NCBI GenBank assembly: GCA_041581935.1 | Contig: JBFICP010000191.1 | Span: 1-6,334 of the forward strand | DNA from: JAABYT01 sp041581935 | Lineage (GTDB): Bacteria > Pseudomonadota > Gammaproteobacteria > HK1 | DNA length: 6,334 bases | Direction of reading: 5' to 3' | In this document: positions 1 through 6,184 of the stretch, one piece after another | How the letters are laid out: each line of letters opens with the position of its first letter | Numbering within the stretch: the stretch's first letter is position 1 | The notes under the pieces: model-generated | What the model saw: only the letters and a program-made list of their open reading frames with translations | What the model was told of the DNA's origin: nothing | Database searches by the model: none | Position numbers and translations under genes: made by a program

Positions 1-572
1 GCCACGTGCCGTCGCTGCAGCTGGCGGGCTCCGATGACCGCCGCACGGTGGATTTGAACGCCCTCACGGCTATCGGCGTCAAGCTGGTGGGACGCCTCGC
101 CGGCATCCGCGACGCCCAGGCGCTGTTCTCGGGCGGGCTCAAGAACCAGTGTGCGCTGTCGGATCTGAAGATGAACCGCCTGCTCGGCACCCTCGATGAC
201 TGGGCCCGCGAGAACGGGTTCGACGACGAGGTCGGGCCGCCCGAACGCTTCGCGCCCACCGCAGTTCCCGCCGAGCCGCCGCTCGGCATGGATCTCGCCA
301 AAGGCGACATCCGCACCGTCATCTGGGCGACCGGATTCCGCCCCGACTACGCCTACCTGGAGGTGCCGGTGCTCGATCGCAAGGGCCGGGTGCGCCACGA
401 CGGTGGTGTCGTCGACGCCCCCGGAATGTATCTCATGGGCCTCCAGTTTCTGCGCCGGCGCAAGTCGGCGCTCATCGACGGCGCCGGCGACGATGCCCGC
501 GACCTGAGCGCCCACCTCGCCGCCTACCTCGACCGGCAAAGTGCGGCCAGCACCTCCGGCGCCGCACGCTGA
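1..572 (+). CDS. FAD-dependent monooxygenase/oxidoreductase (FMO-like), C-terminal part, 5' truncated by window edge
   Basis: This is the C-terminal end of a flavoprotein of the flavin-containing monooxygenase / pyridine nucleotide-disulfide oxidoreductase type, which uses NAD(P)H and FAD to oxidise small molecules. The reading frame is open to the left edge; a GTG at 6 lies in frame but is probably internal, because the GxGxxG dinucleotide-binding motifs are absent from the visible 188 residues. The diagnostic piece is VIWATGFRPDY (residues about 105-115 counted from the GTG), the ATG-F-x-P motif before the last FAD-binding strand. It is followed by a typical C-terminal segment, DAPGMYLMGLQFLRRRKSAL, and a terminal helix. 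The gene ends in TGA at 570-572. Sampled GC is about 70%, higher than in the genes that follow. The family is clear, the substrate unknown. The next gene starts 115 bp downstream and is not obviously co-transcribed. Confidence 0.85.
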   Translation, partial: HVPSLQLAGSDDRRTVDLNALTAIGVKLVGRLAGIRDAQALFSGGLKNQCALSDLKMNRLLGTLDDWARENGFDDEVGPPERFAPTAVPAEPPLGMDLAKGDIRTVIWATGFRPDYAYLEVPVLDRKGRVRHDGGVVDAPGMYLMGLQFLRRRKSALIDGAGDDARDLSAHLAAYLDRQSAASTSGAAR

Positions 573-687
573 CCCGCGAAAAACAACGGTCCGAGATTCG
601 CACATCAGAGCGCGCGGAGCCGACCTGTCCTCCCGGCTGTTCTCTTGGTATCCTCGCCGTCTTTTCGAGATTGCCGCCCATCACACG

Positions 688-1287
688 ATGCACCCTGACG
701 ACATGGGACTCGAGGTAATCAAGCTCTGGACGAGCAGTCTCTTGAACCAGCCTATTCCCGGCCACGAGCAGCACACCGCACGATTGGTGGAGCTGGCCCT
801 TGGGCATACTGACGAGGCCGTCTTTTCAATCGAAGATCCGAGTCTCGAATGGCTCAAGAAACAAATCGAGCACGGTGTTAGCGCATGCCTGAGCAAAGCG
901 GAGATCAACCAGCCGATTAAGTGGAGCGCAAGCGGACGATTCGATGTACAGCAACTCGAAGATTATCGAAGCTTGCGCAATCATCCGGGCGCATATTTCA
1001 CGGGAATATACGTCGCGCGCAGCAACGCGGGAGAAGAAGGCATCGGAGTCCGCGACGACCGCCGGTCGGGCAATATCACGTTTTACGACCCGCGTGCAGG
1101 GATAAACATGAACGCAATCAACAGAGATCCGTATATTGCGTACAACCTTACCTACGCGCTCGCACCGGGCCAATTACTGATCTGGCCCGCCTACGTGAGT
1201 TATTTTTTACACCCGAATCTCTCGCGAGAACCCGCTATTCGCGTGGCCTTCGACATCCACGTGCATGCGGCAACCGAATCGGCATGA
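688..1287 (+). CDS. Degenerate 2OG-Fe(II) oxygenase paralogue (probable pseudoenzyme), PF13759/TIGR02466-like
   Basis: A 199-residue protein clearly paralogous to the product of the next gene. Shared features are LW-x3-LL with PGHE-x-H near the N-terminus (residues 13-29), EDPSLEWLKK (49-58), NHPGAYFTG (98-106), ITFYDPRAGINM (130-141), APGQLLIWP (159-167) and HPNLS (175-179). These fit the putative 2OG-Fe(II) oxygenase family. The residues expected to bind iron and 2-oxoglutarate are replaced: the neighbour's HAPHNH is RSLRNH here (R94, R97), its IIHSVHPN is SYFLHPN (Y172 at the distal His), and its TRVTISF Arg aligns with A183, the nearest Arg being shifted by two residues. I infer loss or change of catalysis, possibly a partner subunit for the active copy. 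The frame is open back to a GTG at 541, but ATG 688 is chosen because homology begins there and the upstream residues look non-conserved; ATG 703 is an alternative. No good Shine-Dalgarno site is seen. The stop overlaps the next start (ATGA). Confidence 0.78.
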   Translation: MHPDDMGLEVIKLWTSSLLNQPIPGHEQHTARLVELALGHTDEAVFSIEDPSLEWLKKQIEHGVSACLSKAEINQPIKWSASGRFDVQQLEDYRSLRNHPGAYFTGIYVARSNAGEEGIGVRDDRRSGNITFYDPRAGINMNAINRDPYIAYNLTYALAPGQLLIWPAYVSYFLHPNLSREPAIRVAFDIHVHAATESA

Positions 1288-1937
1288 GCCACTCGGCGAA
1301 TTCTCCGACCTGGACGCCGGTATTCACGGATCTCTGGCCGACCCTCTTGCTGCGCAGACGACTGCCTGGCCACGAGGAACACTACGGTACGCTGATGAAG
1401 GTCGTCTCGGACATGGAACGCGAGCACGATCAGCTGACCGCCCGCTTTCAGACGGTCGATATTTTCGGGCTGGACAATCCAGGAGTGGCTTGGTTGCGCA
1501 AGGGCATCGATGAGACCGTGCAAGCCTATTTCGATATGGTCGACATGCGCTACCGGATCGAATGGTCGGTGAGTGGCTGGTCGAATACCAATCGCTTCGG
1601 GGACTATCACGCGCCACACAACCACGCCTGGTCGTACCTGAGCGGCACCTACTACCTCAAGATGCCCGAAGATATGGAAACGCCGACTGCGCGCCCGCGC
1701 GCGCGCCCGGCATCCATCAGCTTTTACGATCCGCGCGCCGCTGCCAACATGCTGGCCGTAGCCGGAGAGCCTTTGGGTAGATACGAATGCGCCATGCGGC
1801 CCGAGCAGGGACAAATGATGATGTGGGATTCCTCGATCATTCATTCAGTGCACCCGAATCTTTCCCAAGACACTCGCGTCACCATCAGCTTCAACATCTC
1901 ACTGACCTGGTCAGAGCAAACCCTGGGCGAGCATTGA
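1284..1937 (+). CDS. Putative 2OG-Fe(II) oxygenase, PF13759/TIGR02466-like, catalytic residues intact
   Basis: A 217-residue member of the putative 2-oxoglutarate/Fe(II) dioxygenase family, expected to hydroxylate an unknown substrate using O2 and 2-oxoglutarate in the cytoplasm. Recognisable elements of the double-stranded beta-helix are DYHAPHNH (107-114), SYLSGTYYLKMP (117-128), ISFYDPRAAANM (145-156), MRPEQGQMMMWDSSIIHSVH (171-190) and TRVTISFN (197-204). The likely iron ligands are in the HNH segment (H112/H114) and H187; R198 would bind the 2OG carboxylate. This assignment follows the family pattern and is not proved. ATG 1284 overlaps the preceding stop in an ATGA, implying translational coupling. 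The frame is open much further upstream (to 921), but that part is antiparallel to nothing conserved and lies over the preceding gene in another frame. An alternating CG-rich stretch near 1689-1711 encodes a variable TARPRARPA linker between beta strands. The carbamoyltransferase gene follows after 69 bp. Confidence 0.85.
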   Translation: MSHSANSPTWTPVFTDLWPTLLLRRRLPGHEEHYGTLMKVVSDMEREHDQLTARFQTVDIFGLDNPGVAWLRKGIDETVQAYFDMVDMRYRIEWSVSGWSNTNRFGDYHAPHNHAWSYLSGTYYLKMPEDMETPTARPRARPASISFYDPRAAANMLAVAGEPLGRYECAMRPEQGQMMMWDSSIIHSVHPNLSQDTRVTISFNISLTWSEQTLGEH

Positions 1938-2006
1938 GCACAGCCGGCGCTCTCGAAGCCGCGAGCACGTACTCGGCCATCTGTATTTATCTACGGACCT
2001 GAAACC

Positions 2007-3665
2007 ATGCGGATCTGCGGACTGAAATTCGGTCACGACGGCGCTGTCGCGCTGATCGAGGACGATGTCCTGATTTTCAGCGTGGAGTTGGAGAAAATCG
2101 GTAATCAGATTCGCCACTGTCCCCTGTTCGATATCGCCGGGGTCATTTCATTGCTCTCTCGTTACGGATACTCCCCCGAAGACGTTGATCACTTCGTTCT
2201 CGACGGCTGGAATCCACGACGCCAAGTATTCAAGTGGGGCCAACGCGACATCCGGCTGCCGAGGGCACCATACGTACAGACCCCGCTCAGTCGAGACATC
2301 CTCGACTACGCACCAAATAGTCATCCGGAGTTTCCCTATCTGAGCTATCCCCACTACGCCGGGCACGTGGTTGGTAGCTACTGCACCAGCCCCTTCGCGA
2401 GCAACGGCGAGAGCTCCTTCGTGTTGAGCTGGGACGGGGGAATGGCGCCTTTCCTTTATTACTTTCACGCCGGTAGCGGCAGGTTCGAGTACTTGGGCGC
2501 TCCGTTCAGCATTGTTGGGGATGTCTATGCAGAGCTGGCGGCAGGCCGCGGCCCATTCTCGGCAAATCCGAACCAATGGGAAACGCTCGGCAACCCTGGA
2601 AAGATCATGGCCTACGTCGCCTACGGTGAGCAACGCGCATCGCTGATGGCCGAATTCACTCGCCTGATCTCCGACCTCCCCGGCCTGGATGACGCAACCG
2701 TGGACGAAATTTATGAAGCGAATCTCGTTTTCATCGAGCGCGCGAAATCGAGCCCCGTGTTGAACGCCGAGAAGGGTGAGGATGTCATCACGACCTATCA
2801 TGAGTTCGTACAGCAGTTGCTGGTGGAGTCTTTGGACAAAATGATTCGCGCGTTCCCGGACTACGCCAGGAACCTATGCTATGCAGGCGGTTGCGCGCTC
2901 AATATCAAATGGAATCAGGCCGTAAGGTCGGCCGGCATCTTCGATCGGATGTGGATTCCGCCGTTTCCAAACGATGCGGGCAGCGCGCTGGGTACTGCGT
3001 GCTGCGCGATGATGGCGTACACACCCCACCACGCGCTTCGATGGAGCGTCTACAGCGGACCGGAATTCATACGCAACCAGCCGGCACCCGGATGGTCATC
3101 GAAACAATGCAGCCTGCGCGAGCTAGCCGAGCTCATACACCATTGCGGAGAGCCTGTCCTCTTTCTGGACGGCAAGGCAGAGCTCGGACCGAGGGCACTC
3201 GGCAATCGCAGCATTCTCGCGCCCGCTGTCGAGTCGTCGATGAAGGATACGCTCAACCGCATCAAGGGGCGTGAAGGCTACCGTCCGGTGGCACCCATGT
3301 GTCTCGAGCAGCATGCGCCCGAGGTGTTCGATCCCGGCATACCGGACCCGTTCATGCTCTACGACCACGACGTGCGGGGCGAATGGAAGCAGCGCATTCC
3401 GGCGATTCAGCACCTCGACGGCAGCGCCCGGTTGCAGACCGTCAATGCCTCCGAGCATCCGCGCATATTCGAGCTGTTAACCGAATATTACGCCCTCAGT
3501 GGCGTGCCTTTGCTCTGCAACACGAGCGCGAATTTCAAACACAAAGGCTTTTTCCCGGATCTTGCCAGCGCGAGTGCCTGGGGCGGCGTCAATCACATTT
3601 GGAGTGACGGACTGCTGTACAGAAAAATGGTCGACGACGACGAGCCCACCGCTCGGGCGCCGTAA
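2007..3665 (+). CDS. NodU/CmcH/TobZ-family O-carbamoyltransferase
   Basis: A 552-residue carbamoyltransferase, expected to transfer a carbamoyl group from carbamoyl phosphate via carbamoyl-adenylate to a hydroxyl of a small molecule. The N-terminal Kae1-like domain starts with MRICGLKFGHDGAVALIEDD (family pattern G-x-HD-x-AA). It carries HYAGH (H116, H120, the H-x3-H metal motif), SWDGG (D143) and YAGGCALNIKWN (292-303), then FPNDAGSALGTA (320-331) with D323. All four expected metal ligands are therefore present. The C-terminal domain shows ELGPRALGNRSIL (392-404), GREGYRPVAP (421-430), IPAIQHLDGSARLQTVN (464-480) and VPLLCNTSANF (500-510). It is divergent: ELEKIGNQIRH replaces the usual E-x-ERF-x-R-KH, and NTSANF replaces NTSFN. 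The length is slightly under the usual 570-620. ATG 2007 is preceded by a weak GGA at 1995-1997. The upstream oxygenases suggest that it may carbamoylate a hydroxyl they create (inference). Substrate unknown. Confidence 0.92.
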   Translation: MRICGLKFGHDGAVALIEDDVLIFSVELEKIGNQIRHCPLFDIAGVISLLSRYGYSPEDVDHFVLDGWNPRRQVFKWGQRDIRLPRAPYVQTPLSRDILDYAPNSHPEFPYLSYPHYAGHVVGSYCTSPFASNGESSFVLSWDGGMAPFLYYFHAGSGRFEYLGAPFSIVGDVYAELAAGRGPFSANPNQWETLGNPGKIMAYVAYGEQRASLMAEFTRLISDLPGLDDATVDEIYEANLVFIERAKSSPVLNAEKGEDVITTYHEFVQQLLVESLDKMIRAFPDYARNLCYAGGCALNIKWNQAVRSAGIFDRMWIPPFPNDAGSALGTACCAMMAYTPHHALRWSVYSGPEFIRNQPAPGWSSKQCSLRELAELIHHCGEPVLFLDGKAELGPRALGNRSILAPAVESSMKDTLNRIKGREGYRPVAPMCLEQHAPEVFDPGIPDPFMLYDHDVRGEWKQRIPAIQHLDGSARLQTVNASEHPRIFELLTEYYALSGVPLLCNTSANFKHKGFFPDLASASAWGGVNHIWSDGLLYRKMVDDDEPTARAP

Positions 3666-3671
3666 TTGCAT

Positions 3672-3687
3672 CCGGCGCAGGCGCCGG
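3672..3687 (+). terminator. GC-rich hairpin after the carbamoyltransferase stop (possible terminator or attenuator)
   Basis: CCGGCG, loop CAGG, CGCCGG form a perfect 6-bp stem 7 bases after the TAA. No T-run follows (next bases GGGACAG), so it is not a standard intrinsic terminator. It could be a weak pause or transcript-end stabiliser, or chance in GC-rich DNA. Confidence 0.2.
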
Positions 3688-3850
3688 GGACAGTCGTTCC
3701 GTGATTCAGCCATCGGTACCCGTGGTGCTCGCCATCGCGCACGACGCGGGGGGTGGAGCACGCATCGATTGGGTGGCCCCGCGTGGACCCGGTGTGCCAA
3801 TATGACGCGACACGGCTCCGCTCGGGCGGTTTCGTGCAGAGGACAAAAGC

Positions 3851-3854
3851 AGGA
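3851..3854 (+). promoter_or_regulatory. Shine-Dalgarno AGGA for the redoxin/2OG-oxygenase gene
   Basis: AGGA in AAAAGCAGGACG, with 9 bases between it and ATG 3864. It is the best ribosome-binding site in the window and supports ATG 3864 over the in-frame GTG at 3753. Confidence 0.5.
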
Positions 3855-3863
3855 CGTGATCTG

Positions 3864-4967
3864 ATGCGGCAAACTCCTACTGACACACCGTTGTCGCTAA
3901 CACCCGGTGATCGTGTTCCCGATTTTTTCCTCCCGGATCCCGACGGCGTGATCCGGAGCTTCTACGACCGTACGCGCGGCCGCCCCATTGTGCTCGCCAC
4001 GCTTGCGCGGCTGGGCGAGACCCGCGCGCGCGCAACTCTCGCCACCCTGGAGCGTGTCTTCGGGCACGGGGACGTCGCGGCCGATTGCTTCATCGTCACG
4101 CGTGATTCGCCGGATAACGCCGCGCGCGCGCTCGATGGACTGTCGCTTCCCGCAACGGTGCTTTGTGCCGACGACGGCTATGCCGCGGCGGCGCTCGGTG
4201 TGAGCTGGGACTCGGCGGCGGCATCGACGCCGGTTCTGGTTCTCGATGCCAACCAACGCGTCCTCGCGATATTCGAAAACGACACCGCCACCGAGCGTGC
4301 AAAAGCGTTGCTCGAGGATCTCGACCTTTTCGTTACCGCGACGACTCCACGCGACACCGCGCCGGTGCTGGTTCTGCCGCGGGTATTCGAAACGGAGTTT
4401 TGCGACGAGCTGATCAACGTTTTTCATACGCGCGGAAACGAGGCGAGTGGCGTCTACTCGCTCGTTGACGGCAATCCGGTGCATGCGGTCGATTCTTCGG
4501 TGAAACGACGCTTCGACCACTATGTTCGCGACGACGACGTGATCACGGCGATCAAGCGACGAATCGGTGCCCGCCTCCTTCCCGAGATACACAAGGCCTT
4601 CTGCTTTCAGGTCACTCGCCTCGAGGAGTTCAAGATCACCTGCTATCGATCTTCCGACCGCGGAGTGTTTAAGCCACATCGCGACAACTATTCCCCGCAG
4701 ACCGCCCACCGGCGCTTCGCCCTGACGCTCAACCTGAATGACGACTACGAGGGAGGCGCGCTTCGCTTTCCCGAATACGGTGCACATTTGTATCGGCCGC
4801 GGCGCGGAGAGGCGATCGTTTTCTCATGCGCACTCCTGCACGAGGCGCTCGAAGTCAGTCGAGGCGACCGCTACGTGCTCGTGGCTTTCATGTATGACGA
4901 CGCTGGCGCCAAACAGAAGGAAGCGATGAAGGCCCGACTCGCGCGCAGGAGTGAGCGGTCGGATTAG
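3864..4967 (+). CDS. Redoxin-like domain (no peroxidatic Cys) fused to prolyl-4-hydroxylase-type 2OG-Fe(II) oxygenase
   Basis: A 367-residue two-domain protein. Residues about 10-155 resemble an AhpC/TSA-type redoxin (LTPGDRVPDFFLPDPDG at 12-28; STPVLVLDANQRVLAIFEN at 121-139). The position that carries the peroxidatic Cys in active peroxiredoxins (around 47-56, ATLARLGETR here) has none, so it is probably a binding or structural domain. Residues about 166-345 form a P4Hc-like dioxygenase domain with FKPHRDNYS (H272-x-D274), LLHEALE (distal H326) and GDRYVLVAF (R336, ten after the His, for 2-oxoglutarate). The complete triad predicts an active hydroxylase, substrate unknown. From memory of the family, this fusion recurs in proteobacteria, usually annotated simply as 2OG-Fe(II) oxygenase. 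ATG 3864 has an AGGA ribosome-binding site; the next gene follows after 93 bp. Confidence 0.85.
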   Translation: MRQTPTDTPLSLTPGDRVPDFFLPDPDGVIRSFYDRTRGRPIVLATLARLGETRARATLATLERVFGHGDVAADCFIVTRDSPDNAARALDGLSLPATVLCADDGYAAAALGVSWDSAAASTPVLVLDANQRVLAIFENDTATERAKALLEDLDLFVTATTPRDTAPVLVLPRVFETEFCDELINVFHTRGNEASGVYSLVDGNPVHAVDSSVKRRFDHYVRDDDVITAIKRRIGARLLPEIHKAFCFQVTRLEEFKITCYRSSDRGVFKPHRDNYSPQTAHRRFALTLNLNDDYEGGALRFPEYGAHLYRPRRGEAIVFSCALLHEALEVSRGDRYVLVAFMYDDAGAKQKEAMKARLARRSERSD

Positions 4968-4993
4968 CGCCGATTTGACACCCAAACCGGTGG

Positions 4994-5022
4994 TCGAAAT
5001 GCGCTCTCGGATGGCGTATTCT
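4994..5022 (+). promoter_or_regulatory. Possible sigma-70-like promoter upstream of the PAS-like gene
   Basis: TCGAAA (4994-4999, 4/6 to TTGACA), a 17-bp spacer and TATTCT (5017-5022, 4/6 to TATAAT). The start point would fall near 5029-5031, just at ATG 5031 and 30 bases ahead of ATG 5061. This would favour 5061 as the start unless the mRNA is leaderless. Matches of this quality occur by chance. Confidence 0.22.
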
Positions 5023-5060
5023 TAAACCAGATGGGCTGGAGATTATTGGGTTCCTACACC

Positions 5061-5531
5061 ATGACCCGTGACATACCGCTGAGTGAAAGGATGCTCGAGG
5101 ACGAGAACGCCATTCGGTGGGAGTTCCTCGAAGGCGAGAGGGACGCCTGCGCCGTGGTCTCCGGACGAATGGAGCTTTTGTACTTGAACGAGGCCGGGCG
5201 CGCATTGACTCTACCGCACTGGTTTGCCAAGCGCTGCTTCGAGGTTCTCCCGAACCGCGACGAGCACTGCGCGTGGCACTGTCCGACCATTGTCGCCGTT
5301 GGCGAGGCTACGTCGATCACTTACTGTGAAGAGGCGTTGTCGCCCAGTGACGGACCCTCTGTGACACTCGGAACAGCGGTTATCCCGCTAGAGCACAGCT
5401 CCGAAGACGGCGCCAAGGCTCTACTCATGTTCCGGGAGAAAATTTCCGGCAGCGAAGAGGTGCGTTTTCGGGAACGGCTGCTCGCCGATGCGCACGAACT
5501 GCGCATACGGATCGCCGCGCACTACGACTGA
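5061..5531 (+). CDS. Small stand-alone PAS-like sensor protein with Cys cluster
   Basis: A 156-residue soluble protein with no membrane segment. The body resembles one PAS domain: DACAVVSGRMELLYLNEAGR (28-47), then KRCFEVLPNRDEHCAWHCP (57-75), then two strands ending in KALLMFREK (119-127), and a C-terminal charged helix (131-153). The middle motif recalls the C-Y-E-V-x-H-G-R-x-x-P-C-x-x-C-P motif of many PAS sensors; C59, C70 and C74 are well placed to bind a metal, an Fe-S cluster or a redox signal (inference). C30 and C89 are further Cys residues. There is no kinase, DNA-binding or GGDEF output domain, so it would act through a partner. ATG 5061 is preferred because PAS-like sequence follows directly; ATG 5031 adds MGWRLLGSYT. 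The ribosome-binding site is weak for both. The PaiB-family gene follows after 21 bp, suggesting one transcript. Confidence 0.6.
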   Translation: MTRDIPLSERMLEDENAIRWEFLEGERDACAVVSGRMELLYLNEAGRALTLPHWFAKRCFEVLPNRDEHCAWHCPTIVAVGEATSITYCEEALSPSDGPSVTLGTAVIPLEHSSEDGAKALLMFREKISGSEEVRFRERLLADAHELRIRIAAHYD

Positions 5532-5552
5532 TCGCTCACGCACTCGAGCCCG

Positions 5553-6170
5553 ATGTACGTTCCGCGTCACTTCTCTCAAGACGACGTCGCTGCTGCCCAC
5601 GATCTTATCTCCAATAACGTATTCGCGACTCTCGTTACCGAGGTATCCGGCCGACTCGACGCTACGCACGTACCGGTACTGCTGGATGCGCAGCGAGGCG
5701 CGAAAGGCACCTTGCGCTTTCATCTGGCGCGCGCGAATCCCACAAGCCAAGCGCTCGAAGCCGGACCCGAGCTGTTGATGGTCTTCGTCGGACCACACAC
5801 CTACATCTCACCCGATTGGTACGCCAACGAAAACCTGGTTCCAACGTGGAATTACGCCGTGGTCCACGCATACGGCGTGCCGCGCGTGCTCGACGACGCG
5901 GAGCTGCGCCGCCTGCTCGACGACCTCAGTGCATCCCAGGAGAGCCGACTGCCAAAGTCCCCGTGGACCACGGACAAGATGCCGTTCGCACTGGTTGAAA
6001 AAATGTGCAAAGCCATTGTCGGGTTCGAGCTTCCCATCGCCGAACTGCAGGCCAAGTGGAAATTCAACCAGAATCGCGGCGCTGACGATCGCGCCGGAGT
6101 CACCGATGCATTGCTGGAGCTCGGTGGTGAAGCGAACCTTGCCGTCGCTGCAACGATGCGCGATCTCTGA
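5553..6170 (+). CDS. FMN-binding PaiB-family protein (putative negative transcriptional regulator)
   Basis: A 205-residue, apparently complete member of the PaiB/FMN-binding split-barrel family (usual length about 200-215). Signature segments in order are MYVPRHF (1-7), DATHVPVLL (36-44), GPHTYISPDWY (80-90), VPTWNYAVVHAYG (96-108), KAIVGFELPI (153-162) and KWKFNQNR (168-175, usually KWKLSQNR). In Bacillus the founding member, PaiB, is a negative regulator acting with PaiA; most homologues are uncharacterised and may simply bind flavin or heme. No helix-turn-helix is evident, so DNA binding should not be assumed. No PaiA-like acetyltransferase neighbours it here. ATG 5553 matches the conserved N-terminus and leaves a 21-bp gap to the PAS-like gene, consistent with co-transcription. 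The TGA stop lies inside a palindrome shared with the convergent cyclase gene. Confidence 0.9.
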   Translation: MYVPRHFSQDDVAAAHDLISNNVFATLVTEVSGRLDATHVPVLLDAQRGAKGTLRFHLARANPTSQALEAGPELLMVFVGPHTYISPDWYANENLVPTWNYAVVHAYGVPRVLDDAELRRLLDDLSASQESRLPKSPWTTDKMPFALVEKMCKAIVGFELPIAELQAKWKFNQNRGADDRAGVTDALLELGGEANLAVAATMRDL

Positions 6171-6184
6171 GTCTGGACGACTCA
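6168..6184. terminator. Palindrome carrying both convergent stop codons (possible bidirectional terminator)
   Basis: TGAGTC, loop TGGAC, GACTCA form a perfect 6-bp inverted repeat. The left TGA stops the PaiB-family gene, and the right TCA is the TGA stop of the minus-strand cyclase gene, so the two genes are only 11 bp apart. No T-run flanks the stem on either strand, so intrinsic termination would be weak. Confidence 0.3.

Larger units (their letters stand above)
3666..3863. other. 198-bp spacer with no convincing gene
   Basis: This is the largest non-coding gap in the window, separating the carbamoyltransferase from the redoxin/oxygenase fusion. It holds a small GC-rich hairpin just after the stop codon and, at its right end, a ribosome-binding site. 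An in-frame GTG at 3753 would lengthen the next gene by 37 residues, but that segment shows no family similarity. A 20-codon ORF (3802-3864) whose TGA overlaps the next ATG is present but unsupported by anything except position. No clear sigma-70 promoter was recognised here. Confidence 0.5.

Noticed and set aside
626..654. TGTCCT-17 bp-TATCCT as a promoter for the first oxygenase gene
   Set aside because: The match to sigma-70 boxes is poor and no other support exists; the true promoter cannot be identified from sequence alone.
541..687. GTG 541 as start of the first oxygenase gene
   Set aside because: It would overlap the flavoprotein gene by 32 bases and add 49 residues that have no match in the paralogue; ATG 688 gives a length close to the paralogue's.
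921..1283. Upstream extension of the second oxygenase frame (open from 921)
   Set aside because: The extension lies out of frame over the first oxygenase gene, is rich in Arg, and has no family similarity; homology begins at ATG 1284, which also gives the ATGA overlap.
1689..1711. Alternating CG tract as a regulatory or Z-DNA element
   Set aside because: It lies inside a coding linker (TARPRARPA) and is explained by Arg/Pro/Ala codons in GC-rich DNA.
1210..1861. Direct repeat CACCCGAATCT at 1210-1220 and 1851-1861
   Set aside because: Both copies encode the shared HPNL motif of the paralogues; this is protein-level conservation or old duplication, not a mobile-element repeat.
2148..2801. 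Long minus-strand frame opposite the carbamoyltransferase, and the 296-codon minus-strand frame at 3897-4787
   Set aside because: Both are antisense to well-supported genes, show no recognisable motifs, and are expected from codon bias in GC-rich DNA.
4975..4980. Perfect TTGACA as a -35 box
   Set aside because: At a 17-bp spacing the -10 position reads AATGCG; the nearest -10-like TATTCT is 36 bases away, too far.
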